Positions 7,395 through 17,125 of a DNA stretch of 41,971 nucleotides are shown piece after piece. Source of the DNA: SURF-13 sp038924245 (GTDB lineage: Bacteria > Pseudomonadota > Gammaproteobacteria > SURF-13); the NCBI GenBank assembly GCA_038924245.1, contig JBCKVB010000009.1, forward strand, positions 1 to 41,971, in the 5' to 3' direction. A program made the position numbers and the translations under genes. How positions within the stretch are numbered: the stretch's first letter is position 1; each line of letters starts with the position of its first letter. The notes below the pieces were generated by a model. That model had not been told where the DNA came from. It did not search any database and saw only the letters and a program-made list of their open reading frames with translations.

Positions 7395-7563
7395 TGAAAA
7401 CCATCATAGCGCCGCTAACCATGAAATGCGTGTGGTTTATATGACACTATTTTACACTTGCCCGCCCGGCTTGAGGCCATTTAAGCATGGAAAATAGCTG
7501 GGAACAGTTTAAACTAGTAAGCTTTGATTGATTTGCCTGGCTTAAGGCGCGTGAGGAATGTGA
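7395..7563. other. Upstream region of metK
   Basis: Together with repeat copy A this makes a 381-base gap without a gene. I see no known SAM or SAH riboswitch fold and no convincing -35/-10 pair. The sequence is locally AT-rich near the metK start. Confidence 0.4.
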
Positions 7564-8733
7564 ATGAGCAATAACCATCTTTTCACCTCGGAGTCGGTCT
7601 CCGAAGGCCATCCCGACAAGGTCGCCGACCAGATTTCGGACGCGATCCTGGACGCGATCCTGGCCCAGGACCCGCGCGCGCGCGTGGCGTGCGAGACCCT
7701 GGTCACCACCGGCATGGCGGTCATCGCGGGCGAGATCACCACCCAGGCCAGCGTGGACATGCCCGCCGTGGCGCGCCAGACCATCAAGGAGATCGGCTAT
7801 AACAGCTCGGACATGGGCTTTGACTGGCAATCGTGCGCGGTGCTCATCGCCGTGGACAAGCAGTCCGCCGACATCGCGCAGGGCGTGGACAGAACCGGGG
7901 AAGACGAGCAAGGCGCGGGCGATCAGGGCCTGATGTTCGGCTATGCCAGCAACGAAACCGACGTGCTCATGCCCGCGCCCATCACTTACGCGCACCGCCT
8001 GGTCAAGCGCCAGGCCGAGGTGCGCAAGAGCGGCAAGCTGCCCTGGCTGCGCCCCGACGCCAAAAGCCAGATCACCTTCCGCTATGTGAATCACAAGCCC
8101 GTGGGCATCGAGGCGGTGGTACTGTCCACGCAGCACAGCGCGGACATCGCGCATGACAAGCTGCAAGAGGCGGTGATGGAGGAGATCATCAAGCCCGTGC
8201 TGCCCAAGGAGTGGCTGAGCAAAAATACCCGTTACTTCATCAACCCCACCGGGCGCTTCGTGATCGGCGGGCCGGGGGGCGATTGCGGCCTGACCGGGCG
8301 CAAGATCATCGTGGACACCTACGGCGGCATGGCGCGCCACGGCGGCGGCGCGTTCTCCGGCAAGGATCCGTCCAAGGTGGACCGCTCGGCGGCCTATGCG
8401 GGGCGTTATGTGGCGAAAAACATCGTCGCCGCGGGCTTGGCCGAGCGCTGCGAGATCCAGGTCTCGTATGCCATCGGCGTGGCCGAGCCCACCTCGATCA
8501 GCGTGCAGACCTTCGGCACCGGCAAGCTAAGCGATGAGCGCATCGAACAACTGGTGCGCGCGCATTTCGATCTGCGCCCGCGCGGACTGATCACAATGCT
8601 GGACCTGCTGCGCCCCATCTACAGGCAAACCGCCGCCTACGGCCACTTCGGGCGCGAAGAGCCCGATTTCACCTGGGAGCGCACCGACAGGGCCGCCGCC
8701 CTGCGTGACGCCGCCGGCATCAAGGCGGCTTAA
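7564..8733 (+). CDS. metK: S-adenosylmethionine synthetase
   Basis: 389 residues, family length. Signatures are SEGHPDKVADQISDAILD at the N-terminus, GAGDQGLMFGYA (ATP-binding) near 118-129 and GGGAFSGKDPSKVDRSAAYA (phosphate-binding) near 261-280. It makes S-adenosylmethionine from methionine and ATP. It begins a row with ahcY, metF and bioA, so genes for making, recycling and using SAM stand together. Confidence 0.98.
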   Translation: MSNNHLFTSESVSEGHPDKVADQISDAILDAILAQDPRARVACETLVTTGMAVIAGEITTQASVDMPAVARQTIKEIGYNSSDMGFDWQSCAVLIAVDKQSADIAQGVDRTGEDEQGAGDQGLMFGYASNETDVLMPAPITYAHRLVKRQAEVRKSGKLPWLRPDAKSQITFRYVNHKPVGIEAVVLSTQHSADIAHDKLQEAVMEEIIKPVLPKEWLSKNTRYFINPTGRFVIGGPGGDCGLTGRKIIVDTYGGMARHGGGAFSGKDPSKVDRSAAYAGRYVAKNIVAAGLAERCEIQVSYAIGVAEPTSISVQTFGTGKLSDERIEQLVRAHFDLRPRGLITMLDLLRPIYRQTAAYGHFGREEPDFTWERTDRAAALRDAAGIKAA

Positions 8734-8746
8734 GGAAAGGTGCAAG

Positions 8747-8771
8747 GGTGGGCACATCGTATGTGCCCACC
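8747..8771. promoter_or_regulatory. Perfect hairpin between metK and ahcY
   Basis: An 11-pair perfect stem (8747-8757 with 8761-8771) and a 3-base loop CGT fill most of the 64-base space. There is no T run after it, so it is not an ordinary terminator. It ends 27 bases before the ahcY start and could slow ribosomes, process the mRNA or protect its ends. It lacks the conserved elements of the SAH riboswitch that I know from other ahcY leaders. Confidence 0.6.
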
Positions 8772-8797
8772 GCGCCTCTTTAATGAAAGGAAAAACC

Positions 8798-10110
<1,313 letters not shown>

Positions 10111-10111
<1 letters not shown>

Positions 10112-10202
10112 GAGAAAAGAGAAAAGATACAAGAGAAAAGGGGAGCTGAGGGGATATTTCATGATTACTTTTCTCTTTTCTCTTTTCTCTTTCCTCTTTT
10201 CT
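10111..10202. repeat. Purine/pyrimidine inverted repeat, copy 1
   Basis: A nearly pure purine arm (10111-10140, built of AGAAAAG units plus GATACAAG) is followed 27 bases later by a nearly pure pyrimidine arm (10168-10202). The two can pair into a long, imperfect hairpin. A 26-base core of the left arm recurs exactly at 15133-15158. It fills the space between ahcY and metF and ends about 10 bases before the metF start. Confidence 0.8.
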
Positions 10203-10212
10203 ATGATTTGAT

Positions 10213-11079
10213 ATGCTCTCCCAAAAACAGCACGAACGCGTCTTCAGCTTCGAGTTCTTCCCGCCCAAAAACGAAGACGCGGCAAGCAAGCTGCCTGAAG
10301 TACGCAATCAGCTCGCGCGATTAAATCCGCGCTTTTTCTCGGTAACCTTTGGCGCGGGCGGCAGCACGCGCGACCGCACCCTGGAAACCGTGCTGGAGAT
10401 TCAGCGTGCAGGGCTGAGCGCTGCGCCGCATTTATCCTGTATCGCCTCCTCGCGCGCCGACCTGCGCGAGCTGCTCGACACCTACAAGCAGCACGGCATC
10501 CGCCACATCGTAGCGCTGCGCGGCGATTTGCCCGCCGGGCTGAGCAAGCCGGGGGAACTACCTTATGCGCGCGACCTGGTTGAGTTCATCCGCGCCGAGA
10601 CGGGCGCTCATTTTCACATCGAGGTAGCCGCCTATCCGGAGTTTCACCCCGATGCGCGCGACGCCGCGCACGATTTACAGAACTTCAAGCGCAAGGTGGA
10701 AGCGGGCGCGGACAGCGCCATCACCCAATATTTTTACAACGCCGACGCCTATTACCGTTTTGTGGAAAGCTGCGAAAAGATGGGCGTGACGCTGCCCATC
10801 GTGCCCGGCATCATGCCGCTCACGAATTACACCCAGCTCGCGCGCTTCTCCGACCGCTGTGGCGCGGAGATTCCGCGCTGGCTGCGCAAACGCCTCGAAA
10901 TCTTTGGCGACGATCAAGTATCGTTACGCGCCTTCGGCCTCGACGTGGTGACCGGGCTGTGCCGCAAGTTATTGGACGCCGGCGCACCGGGCCTGCACTT
11001 TTACACCATGAATCAGGCCGCCCCCACCGTCGCCATCTGGAATAACCTCGGACTGCATATTTCTGATACGGTTTTGTAA
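10213..11079 (+). CDS. metF: 5,10-methylenetetrahydrofolate reductase
   Basis: 288 residues, a bacterial-type MetF TIM barrel with FAD. Visible are FSFEFFPPKNE at the N-terminus (catalytic Glu), FFSVTFGAGGSTRDRTLE, HLSCI, LRGDLP, GADSAITQYFYN and PGIMPLTNY. It makes 5-methyltetrahydrofolate, the methyl donor for methionine synthesis, and so completes the activated-methyl cycle with metK and ahcY. The purine-rich inverted repeat directly precedes it; bioA follows after 8 bases. Confidence 0.97.
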   Translation: MLSQKQHERVFSFEFFPPKNEDAASKLPEVRNQLARLNPRFFSVTFGAGGSTRDRTLETVLEIQRAGLSAAPHLSCIASSRADLRELLDTYKQHGIRHIVALRGDLPAGLSKPGELPYARDLVEFIRAETGAHFHIEVAAYPEFHPDARDAAHDLQNFKRKVEAGADSAITQYFYNADAYYRFVESCEKMGVTLPIVPGIMPLTNYTQLARFSDRCGAEIPRWLRKRLEIFGDDQVSLRAFGLDVVTGLCRKLLDAGAPGLHFYTMNQAAPTVAIWNNLGLHISDTVL

Positions 11080-11087
11080 CGTCTTTC

Positions 11088-12437
11088 ATGACCAACGAAG
11101 ACCTCACGCGCCGCGACCTTTCCGTGCTGTGGCATCCTTGCACGCAGATGAAGGACCACGAACAGCTCCCGTTGATACCCATCCGGCGCGGCGCGGGCGT
11201 GTGGCTGGAAGACTACGACGGCAAGCGTTATCTGGACGCCATCAGTTCCTGGTGGGTGAATCTGTTCGGCCACTGTAATCCGCGCATCAACGCCGCGTTG
11301 CGCGCGCAACTGGAACAACTGGAGCACGTGCTGCTCGCCGGTTTCACGCATGAACCCGCCATTCTGCTTTCCGAACGCCTGATTCAACTCGCCCCCAGGG
11401 GCCTGACGCGCTGCTTCTATGGCGATAATGGCTCGGTGGCGGTGGAGATCGCCCTGAAAATGAGCTATCACTACTGGCGCAACCTGGGGCAGGTAAATAA
11501 AACCAGATTCATCACCCTCGCCAACGGCTATCATGGCGAGACCCTGGGCGCGCTTGCGGTAGGCAGTGTCGCGCTTTATAAAGAGACCTACGCGCCGTTG
11601 TTGATGCGGACGATCAGCGTCGCCTCACCGGACTGCTTTGATCGTGAACCAGGTACATCGTGCGCCGACTATTCCAAACGCATGTTCGCGCACATGGAGC
11701 AGGCCCTGCAACAACACGCCCACGAAACCTGCGCCGTCATTGTCGAGCCGCTGGTGCAATGCGCGGGCGGGATGCGCATGTATGACCCGGTTTATTTAAC
11801 CCTGTTGCGCGAGGCCTGCGACCGCCACGGCGTGCATCTGATCGCCGATGAGATCGCGGTCGGCTTTGGACGCACCGGCACGATGTTTGCCTGTGAACAG
11901 GCGGCTATCACGCCGGACTTTCTCTGTCTCGGAAAAGGGCTGACGGGCGGCTATCTGCCGCTCTCCGCCGTGCTCACCACGGACCAGGTTTATCAGGCCT
12001 TTTACGACGATTACGCCACGCTCAAGGCCTTTCTCCACTCGCACAGCTACACCGGCAATGCGCTCGCCTGCAGCGCGGCGCTGGCGACGCTGGATATTTT
12101 CGAGCAAGATAACGTAGTGGAAAATAATCATAAGCTCGCGCAGGCGATGCATGACGCCACGGCGCATTTTGCCGCTCACCCGCACGTCGCGGAGGTGCGC
12201 CAGACGGGCATGATACTCGCCATTGAAATGATTAAGGACAAGGCCGCGCGCGTACCCTATCCGTGGCGGGAGCGGCGCGGGTTATCTGTTTATCGTCACG
12301 CGCTGGAAAACGGCGTGCTGCTGCGCCCCTTGGGCGATGTGATTTACTTCATGCCGCCGTATGTGATTACGCCGGAGGAGATAAGGCAAATGGCAGCGGT
12401 GGCCTGGGCGGGCATCAACCAGGCTACGGCTGATTGA
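11088..12437 (+). CDS. bioA: Adenosylmethionine-8-amino-7-oxononanoate aminotransferase
   Basis: 449 residues. PLP-dependent class III aminotransferase; the N-terminus LWHPCTQMKDHE and the ISSWWVNLFGHCNPRI block are typical of BioA and separate it from other class III enzymes. The PLP lysine lies in LCLGKGLTGGYLPLSA, with DEIAVGFGRTG before it. It uses SAM as amino donor to make 7,8-diaminopelargonate in biotin synthesis. That may explain why it follows SAM-cycle genes and not other bio genes. Gap to metF is 8 bases, so probably one operon. Confidence 0.97.
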   Translation: MTNEDLTRRDLSVLWHPCTQMKDHEQLPLIPIRRGAGVWLEDYDGKRYLDAISSWWVNLFGHCNPRINAALRAQLEQLEHVLLAGFTHEPAILLSERLIQLAPRGLTRCFYGDNGSVAVEIALKMSYHYWRNLGQVNKTRFITLANGYHGETLGALAVGSVALYKETYAPLLMRTISVASPDCFDREPGTSCADYSKRMFAHMEQALQQHAHETCAVIVEPLVQCAGGMRMYDPVYLTLLREACDRHGVHLIADEIAVGFGRTGTMFACEQAAITPDFLCLGKGLTGGYLPLSAVLTTDQVYQAFYDDYATLKAFLHSHSYTGNALACSAALATLDIFEQDNVVENNHKLAQAMHDATAHFAAHPHVAEVRQTGMILAIEMIKDKAARVPYPWRERRGLSVYRHALENGVLLRPLGDVIYFMPPYVITPEEIRQMAAVAWAGINQATAD

Positions 12438-12455
12438 ATAACCCGGAGGAGAGCG

Positions 12456-12488
12456 AAAAAAAACGGCGCTGTGTCGCCACAGCGCCGT
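12456..12488 (-). terminator. Rho-independent terminator after the cytochrome gene
   Basis: A perfect 10-pair GC-rich stem (12464-12473 with 12478-12487), a 4-base loop and, on the minus strand, eight T (12463-12456). It ends the phosphoesterase-cytochrome transcript. It may also act weakly on bioA from the other side. Confidence 0.92.
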
Positions 12489-12522
12489 CCGAAACGACTG
12501 CAATGTTACTTTGAGGTACTGA

Positions 12523-12933
12523 TTAGAACTTGCCAGGCTCCAGCTTGAGACCACTACGGATGTAGGTCATGTAGGCAAGCAGGTCTGTCATGTCCTGACT
12601 GTCCGCAGCAATGGCCTTGCCTTCCATCGGGTTCTCAATGCACCAGTTGGTCATCTCCCACAGCGAGGACACTTTGCCTAACTGCTTCTGGAACTTGGGA
12701 TAGGTTTCCGCGTGAATGTTGCTGCCTTCCGGATGGCACTGGACGCAGGCCACGCCACTGCCGTCCACCTTGACGCCGCCGTGAAACAGGGGTTCGCCGC
12801 GCTCAATGGACGCCTTGAACTCACTTGCGTACTTGGAGGTGTCGTTCACGGCTTCGGCATGAGCAGGTACGGCCACTGCAAGACCCAGAATAAAGGCCGC
12901 GCCCAGCGCGGCCAATGTGTTTTTACGTATCAT
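12523..12933 (-). CDS. Periplasmic c-type cytochrome, single heme
   Basis: 136 residues from ATG 12933; the open frame further upstream overlaps the neighbouring gene. A signal peptide covers about 1-26 (cleavage near AHA-EAV). One heme motif C63-x2-C66-H67 (CVQCH) is present. The later part LWEMTNWCIENPMEGKAIAADSQDMTDLLAYMTYIRSG resembles the heme domain of SoxA-like and diheme-related cytochromes, but the protein is short and carries only one heme. It follows the Tat-exported phosphoesterase by 22 bases and ends at a strong terminator, so the two form a two-gene operon. Its electron partner is unknown. Confidence 0.8.
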   Translation of the reverse strand: MIRKNTLAALGAAFILGLAVAVPAHAEAVNDTSKYASEFKASIERGEPLFHGGVKVDGSGVACVQCHPEGSNIHAETYPKFQKQLGKVSSLWEMTNWCIENPMEGKAIAADSQDMTDLLAYMTYIRSGLKLEPGKF

Positions 12934-12955
12934 AGGTTTTCTCCTTACTCTCTTA

Positions 12956-14062
12956 TTAGTAGTGCATCTGGGCTTTGGTACTGCCGCCGCCGACTTCCTT
13001 GAGCTTGCCATCCCAAGTGATCTTGCGCAGCGGGTTTTCGCCCCACTGGATGACATCGGCATCGAGCTTGCCGCCGCCGTTAGTGTTGACGATGGCCCAA
13101 CCTGTCGCATCGCGGAAGTTGGCTACATCGGCACGCTGGTAAGGCAGGATCAGGTTGGGGTAGTAGTCCGCGCCTCTCTTGCAAACAGTGTAGCGTCCGC
13201 CGAAACACATGGTGCCCTCGTTGAGGCTGCTGGGATGCGGCCACGGCCAGGCGGTGGAGAAGTTGGAGAGGAAGGCGATATTGGCCTTCTGGCTGGCGAA
13301 CGGCTGGTGTACGTGGTTGTACAGCACGGTCACACGCTTGAACGGGGCCAGAATGGCCTGGATCTCTTCCGCGTCCTCGGTCCAGAAGTTCCAGCCACTG
13401 TAGATCTTCTGTATCGGGGAGTGCGACATCACGATGGTGTGCTTGTTCTTGTCCATGCCAGCGACGGTCTTCGTCAACCAGGCCAAGCCTTCTGTGCCCA
13501 GACGGAAGGCAGAACCGTCAATATAGTTATCGATACGCATCATCTGGTTCATGCGATTCTGGGGGTCTTTGGCATGACGCTTTTCCCACTCCGGAGCGCC
13601 ACGGATGGTGGTCAGGGCAATAAACTGCACGCCCTTGTGCTCAAAGGTGTAGTTGTCAGCGGGCATGCCATAAGCCTTCCTGGAAGCCTTGCCCATGTCG
13701 AGGAAGTAGTCGTGTTCCCCGTTAATGGCGTGCACCTTGATGCCGGTCTTGGACCACATGGTCATACCATGATCCAGCTCGGACGGGATGCCGGCCTGGG
13801 ACAGGTCACCACCGAAAAAGACGAAGTCGGGCTTCGGGTTCATGTTCATCACTTCGCTGATCGCCAGCTTGAAACCGTCGTCGAAGCTCTTTACGAACTT
13901 GGTACCTTTGATGTGTTGCAAGTGCTGGTCGGTGACCCAGGCGAAGGTGAAGCCGTCACTCGCCTGAGCCGCGCCGACCGTGACCATGCTCAAGGGGAGG
14001 ATGGTGCCGATACTGGCTGCAGCCGCGCCCTGGAGGAAATTACGGCGACTAATATTGATCAT
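12956..14062 (-). CDS. Tat-exported calcineurin-like metallophosphoesterase
   Basis: 368 residues. The twin-arginine signal SRRNFLQG (5-12) with a hydrophobic stretch predicts export as a folded protein. Metal-site motifs are in order: D45-x-H47 (TDQH), GGD with D86, GEHD at 115-118, H214 in MSHSP, and NHVH at 249-252. Two differ from the usual family pattern: GNHD is GEHD, and GHxH is NHxH. The first change replaces a residue that usually binds metal and phosphate, so chemistry may differ. Substrate is unknown. It is the first gene of an operon with a c-type cytochrome, which suggests a periplasmic redox-linked role. That link is inference. Confidence 0.82.
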   Translation of the reverse strand: MINISRRNFLQGAAAASIGTILPLSMVTVGAAQASDGFTFAWVTDQHLQHIKGTKFVKSFDDGFKLAISEVMNMNPKPDFVFFGGDLSQAGIPSELDHGMTMWSKTGIKVHAINGEHDYFLDMGKASRKAYGMPADNYTFEHKGVQFIALTTIRGAPEWEKRHAKDPQNRMNQMMRIDNYIDGSAFRLGTEGLAWLTKTVAGMDKNKHTIVMSHSPIQKIYSGWNFWTEDAEEIQAILAPFKRVTVLYNHVHQPFASQKANIAFLSNFSTAWPWPHPSSLNEGTMCFGGRYTVCKRGADYYPNLILPYQRADVANFRDATGWAIVNTNGGGKLDADVIQWGENPLRKITWDGKLKEVGGGSTKAQMHY

Positions 14063-14126
14063 TGGATTGCTCTCCTGATTTTTAACAAATTGTGGAAGTT
14101 TTAATCTTTTGAACGCTTTTATTGTA

Positions 14127-14142
14127 GGTTTATATATAAACC
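14127..14142. promoter_or_regulatory. Perfect 16-base palindrome at the phosphoesterase promoter
   Basis: GGTTTATATATAAACC reads the same on both strands. It lies just downstream of the predicted -10, at about the start of transcription, where a bound repressor would block the promoter. The regulator is unknown. Confidence 0.5.
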
Positions 14143-14149
14143 ACTTGCG

Positions 14150-14179
14150 ATACTAAGGCGGCCCGCCTCGATTTGTCAA
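14150..14179 (-). promoter_or_regulatory. Sigma-70 promoter of the phosphoesterase-cytochrome operon
   Basis: On the minus strand TTGACA (14179-14174) and TAGTAT (14155-14150) are 18 bases apart. The -35 is perfect and the -10 matches 4 of 6. The predicted start falls near 14143, giving a leader of about 80 bases. Confidence 0.6.
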
Positions 14180-14294
14180 GAGCCGTCTAGAAATAATTTT
14201 CAGCCCTTGGGCGCACCTTGATTGAATGCCCGCAAGGAAGCCCACTGACTATATGCCCTTTAGGGCAATAAAGTCAACCGGAATCCTTGCGGAA

Positions 14295-14476
14295 TCACGC
14301 CTGGACCACCTTCGCCCACAGGTCATGCTCATCCGCGAAAGCCACGGGTGTTGACGATCACCAGATCGGTGTCTGGATAGCTCGGCGCGCAGATGGGTGA
14401 GGATTTGCCCGGAATCCACCAGCGCCTTCGGACAACCGAGGCTGACAAAACCGACTTGGGGTGGAATCGAAGACAT
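14295..14476 (-). pseudogene. rimO: rimO remnant with head, fragment and tail only
   Basis: The start at 14476 encodes MSSIPPQVGFVSLGCPKALVDS and ILTHLRAE, the N-terminus of RimO, the ribosomal protein S12 methylthiotransferase. A short deletion then shifts the frame; the next frame reads YPDTDLVIVNTRGF, matching the next conserved block but with Arg in place of the cluster Cys of NTCGF. Directly after it, a third frame reads ADEHDLWAKVVQA and a stop, the typical RimO C-terminus. About 1.1 kb of the middle, with the radical-SAM CxxxCxxC site, is gone. The gene is dead. A working copy, if any, must lie elsewhere. Confidence 0.82.
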
Positions 14477-14484
14477 ATTATAGA

Positions 14485-14561
<77 letters not shown>

Positions 14562-14564
14562 TGT

Positions 14565-15011
14565 TCAGCCAACCACCACCTTGCCAATCATCATTACATG
14601 GTGCGCGGTGAAGGGGCAGAAGAAGGTGTAGTCGCCGCCTTTTTTCAGCTTTGATACAGCAAATTTTACCGAGGCGGTTTCGCCACCGCCAATCAGGTCG
14701 ATGTGGGCGATCAGGCGCGCGTCATCTTTGGGTAGAAAACTGCTCGCCAGCCCCAGTAGCCTGCCCGCATCTTGCACCGCCTTAAAGTCCGCCGTCTTGA
14801 CCAAGGCAAAACCGTGACCCATGGCTACTTTGGGCAATTTGCCCACATGCTTGAGCGTGACTTCGAACTCCTTGCAACCGGCATCAATCTTTATTTCCTT
14901 GGTGTTGAATTGCATCTTGTCGTTGCCTTCGATGGCGATGGCGCAGTTCTGCGCCATCGCAACGGATCCGTAGAGGCATAAAGCAGTTATCGTCAGCAGT
15001 TTGTTGATCAT
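14565..15011 (-). CDS. Azurin-like blue copper protein
   Basis: 148 residues from ATG 15011; an upstream in-frame start would run through the promoter. The signal peptide covers about 1-20 (VAMA-QNC). All type-1 copper ligands of azurin are in place: G65, H66 (MGHG), C132, H137 (C+5) and M141 (C+9). C23 and C46 match the structural disulfide. The mature part of about 128 residues equals azurin. Azurins carry electrons between periplasmic cytochromes and oxidases or reductases. The promoter overlaps a Fur-like box, and a tRNA follows the stop codon after 3 bases. Confidence 0.93.
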   Translation of the reverse strand: MINKLLTITALCLYGSVAMAQNCAIAIEGNDKMQFNTKEIKIDAGCKEFEVTLKHVGKLPKVAMGHGFALVKTADFKAVQDAGRLLGLASSFLPKDDARLIAHIDLIGGGETASVKFAVSKLKKGGDYTFFCPFTAHHVMMIGKVVVG

Positions 15012-15065
15012 GGTGTTTCCTCTATGAAGTATAAGGTGTCTGTATGCGACAAAATGCCGCAGGTC

Positions 15066-15094
15066 AGAATAATAATTCTCATGAACAATGTCAA
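15066..15094 (-). promoter_or_regulatory. Azurin promoter with overlapping Fur-like box
   Basis: On the minus strand a perfect -35 TTGACA (15094-15089) and -10 TATTCT (15071-15066) are 17 bases apart. TGAGAAT-T-ATTATTC at 15081-15067 matches the 7-1-7 Fur pattern TGATAAT-N-ATTATCA at 11 of 14 positions. It covers the -10 and half of the spacer, the place for a repressor. Leader is about 50 bases. Confidence 0.6.
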
Positions 15095-15129
15095 TGCCCA
15101 CCTTCCCGCCAATTTCCGCAATAAATACA

Positions 15130-15209
15130 GAAAAAAGAGAAAAGATACAAGAGAAAAGTGAGTTGTTATTTTGCTTGTACTTTCCTCTTGTATCTTTCCT
15201 CTTGTATCT
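15130..15209. repeat. Purine/pyrimidine inverted repeat, copy 2
   Basis: The purine arm (15130-15158) shares a 26-base core with copy 1 at 10115-10140. The pyrimidine arm (15180-15209) carries TTTCCTCTTGTATC twice in a row and pairs with GATACAAGAGAAAAG in the left arm. It lies between azurin and rpoD, just past the rpoD stop, where it could serve as a transcript end. Confidence 0.8.
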
Positions 15210-15221
15210 GCCGTCAAGCCA

Positions 15222-17060
<1,839 letters not shown>

Positions 17061-17125
17061 GCCCTTAATGACCTCTGAAACACAAAATTGTTCAATAATA
17101 ACATAAAGCTGCCGCCATTAGAACC

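Noticed and set aside
7395..7563. SAM riboswitch before metK
   Set aside because: I could not build the conserved core of the known SAM classes, and the region is AT-rich and unstructured.
7447..8340. Long open frame antisense to metK (297 codons)
   Set aside because: It mirrors the codon pattern of metK, is rich in His, Arg and Ala as shadows of GC-rich genes are, and has no recognisable domain.
8734..8797. SAH riboswitch before ahcY
   Set aside because: The space is 64 bases, almost filled by one simple hairpin; the pseudoknot and conserved core are absent.
12917..14104. 395-codon open frame antisense to the phosphoesterase
   Set aside because: The other strand has a Tat signal and all metal motifs; this frame has none and spans the partner gene's start and promoter.
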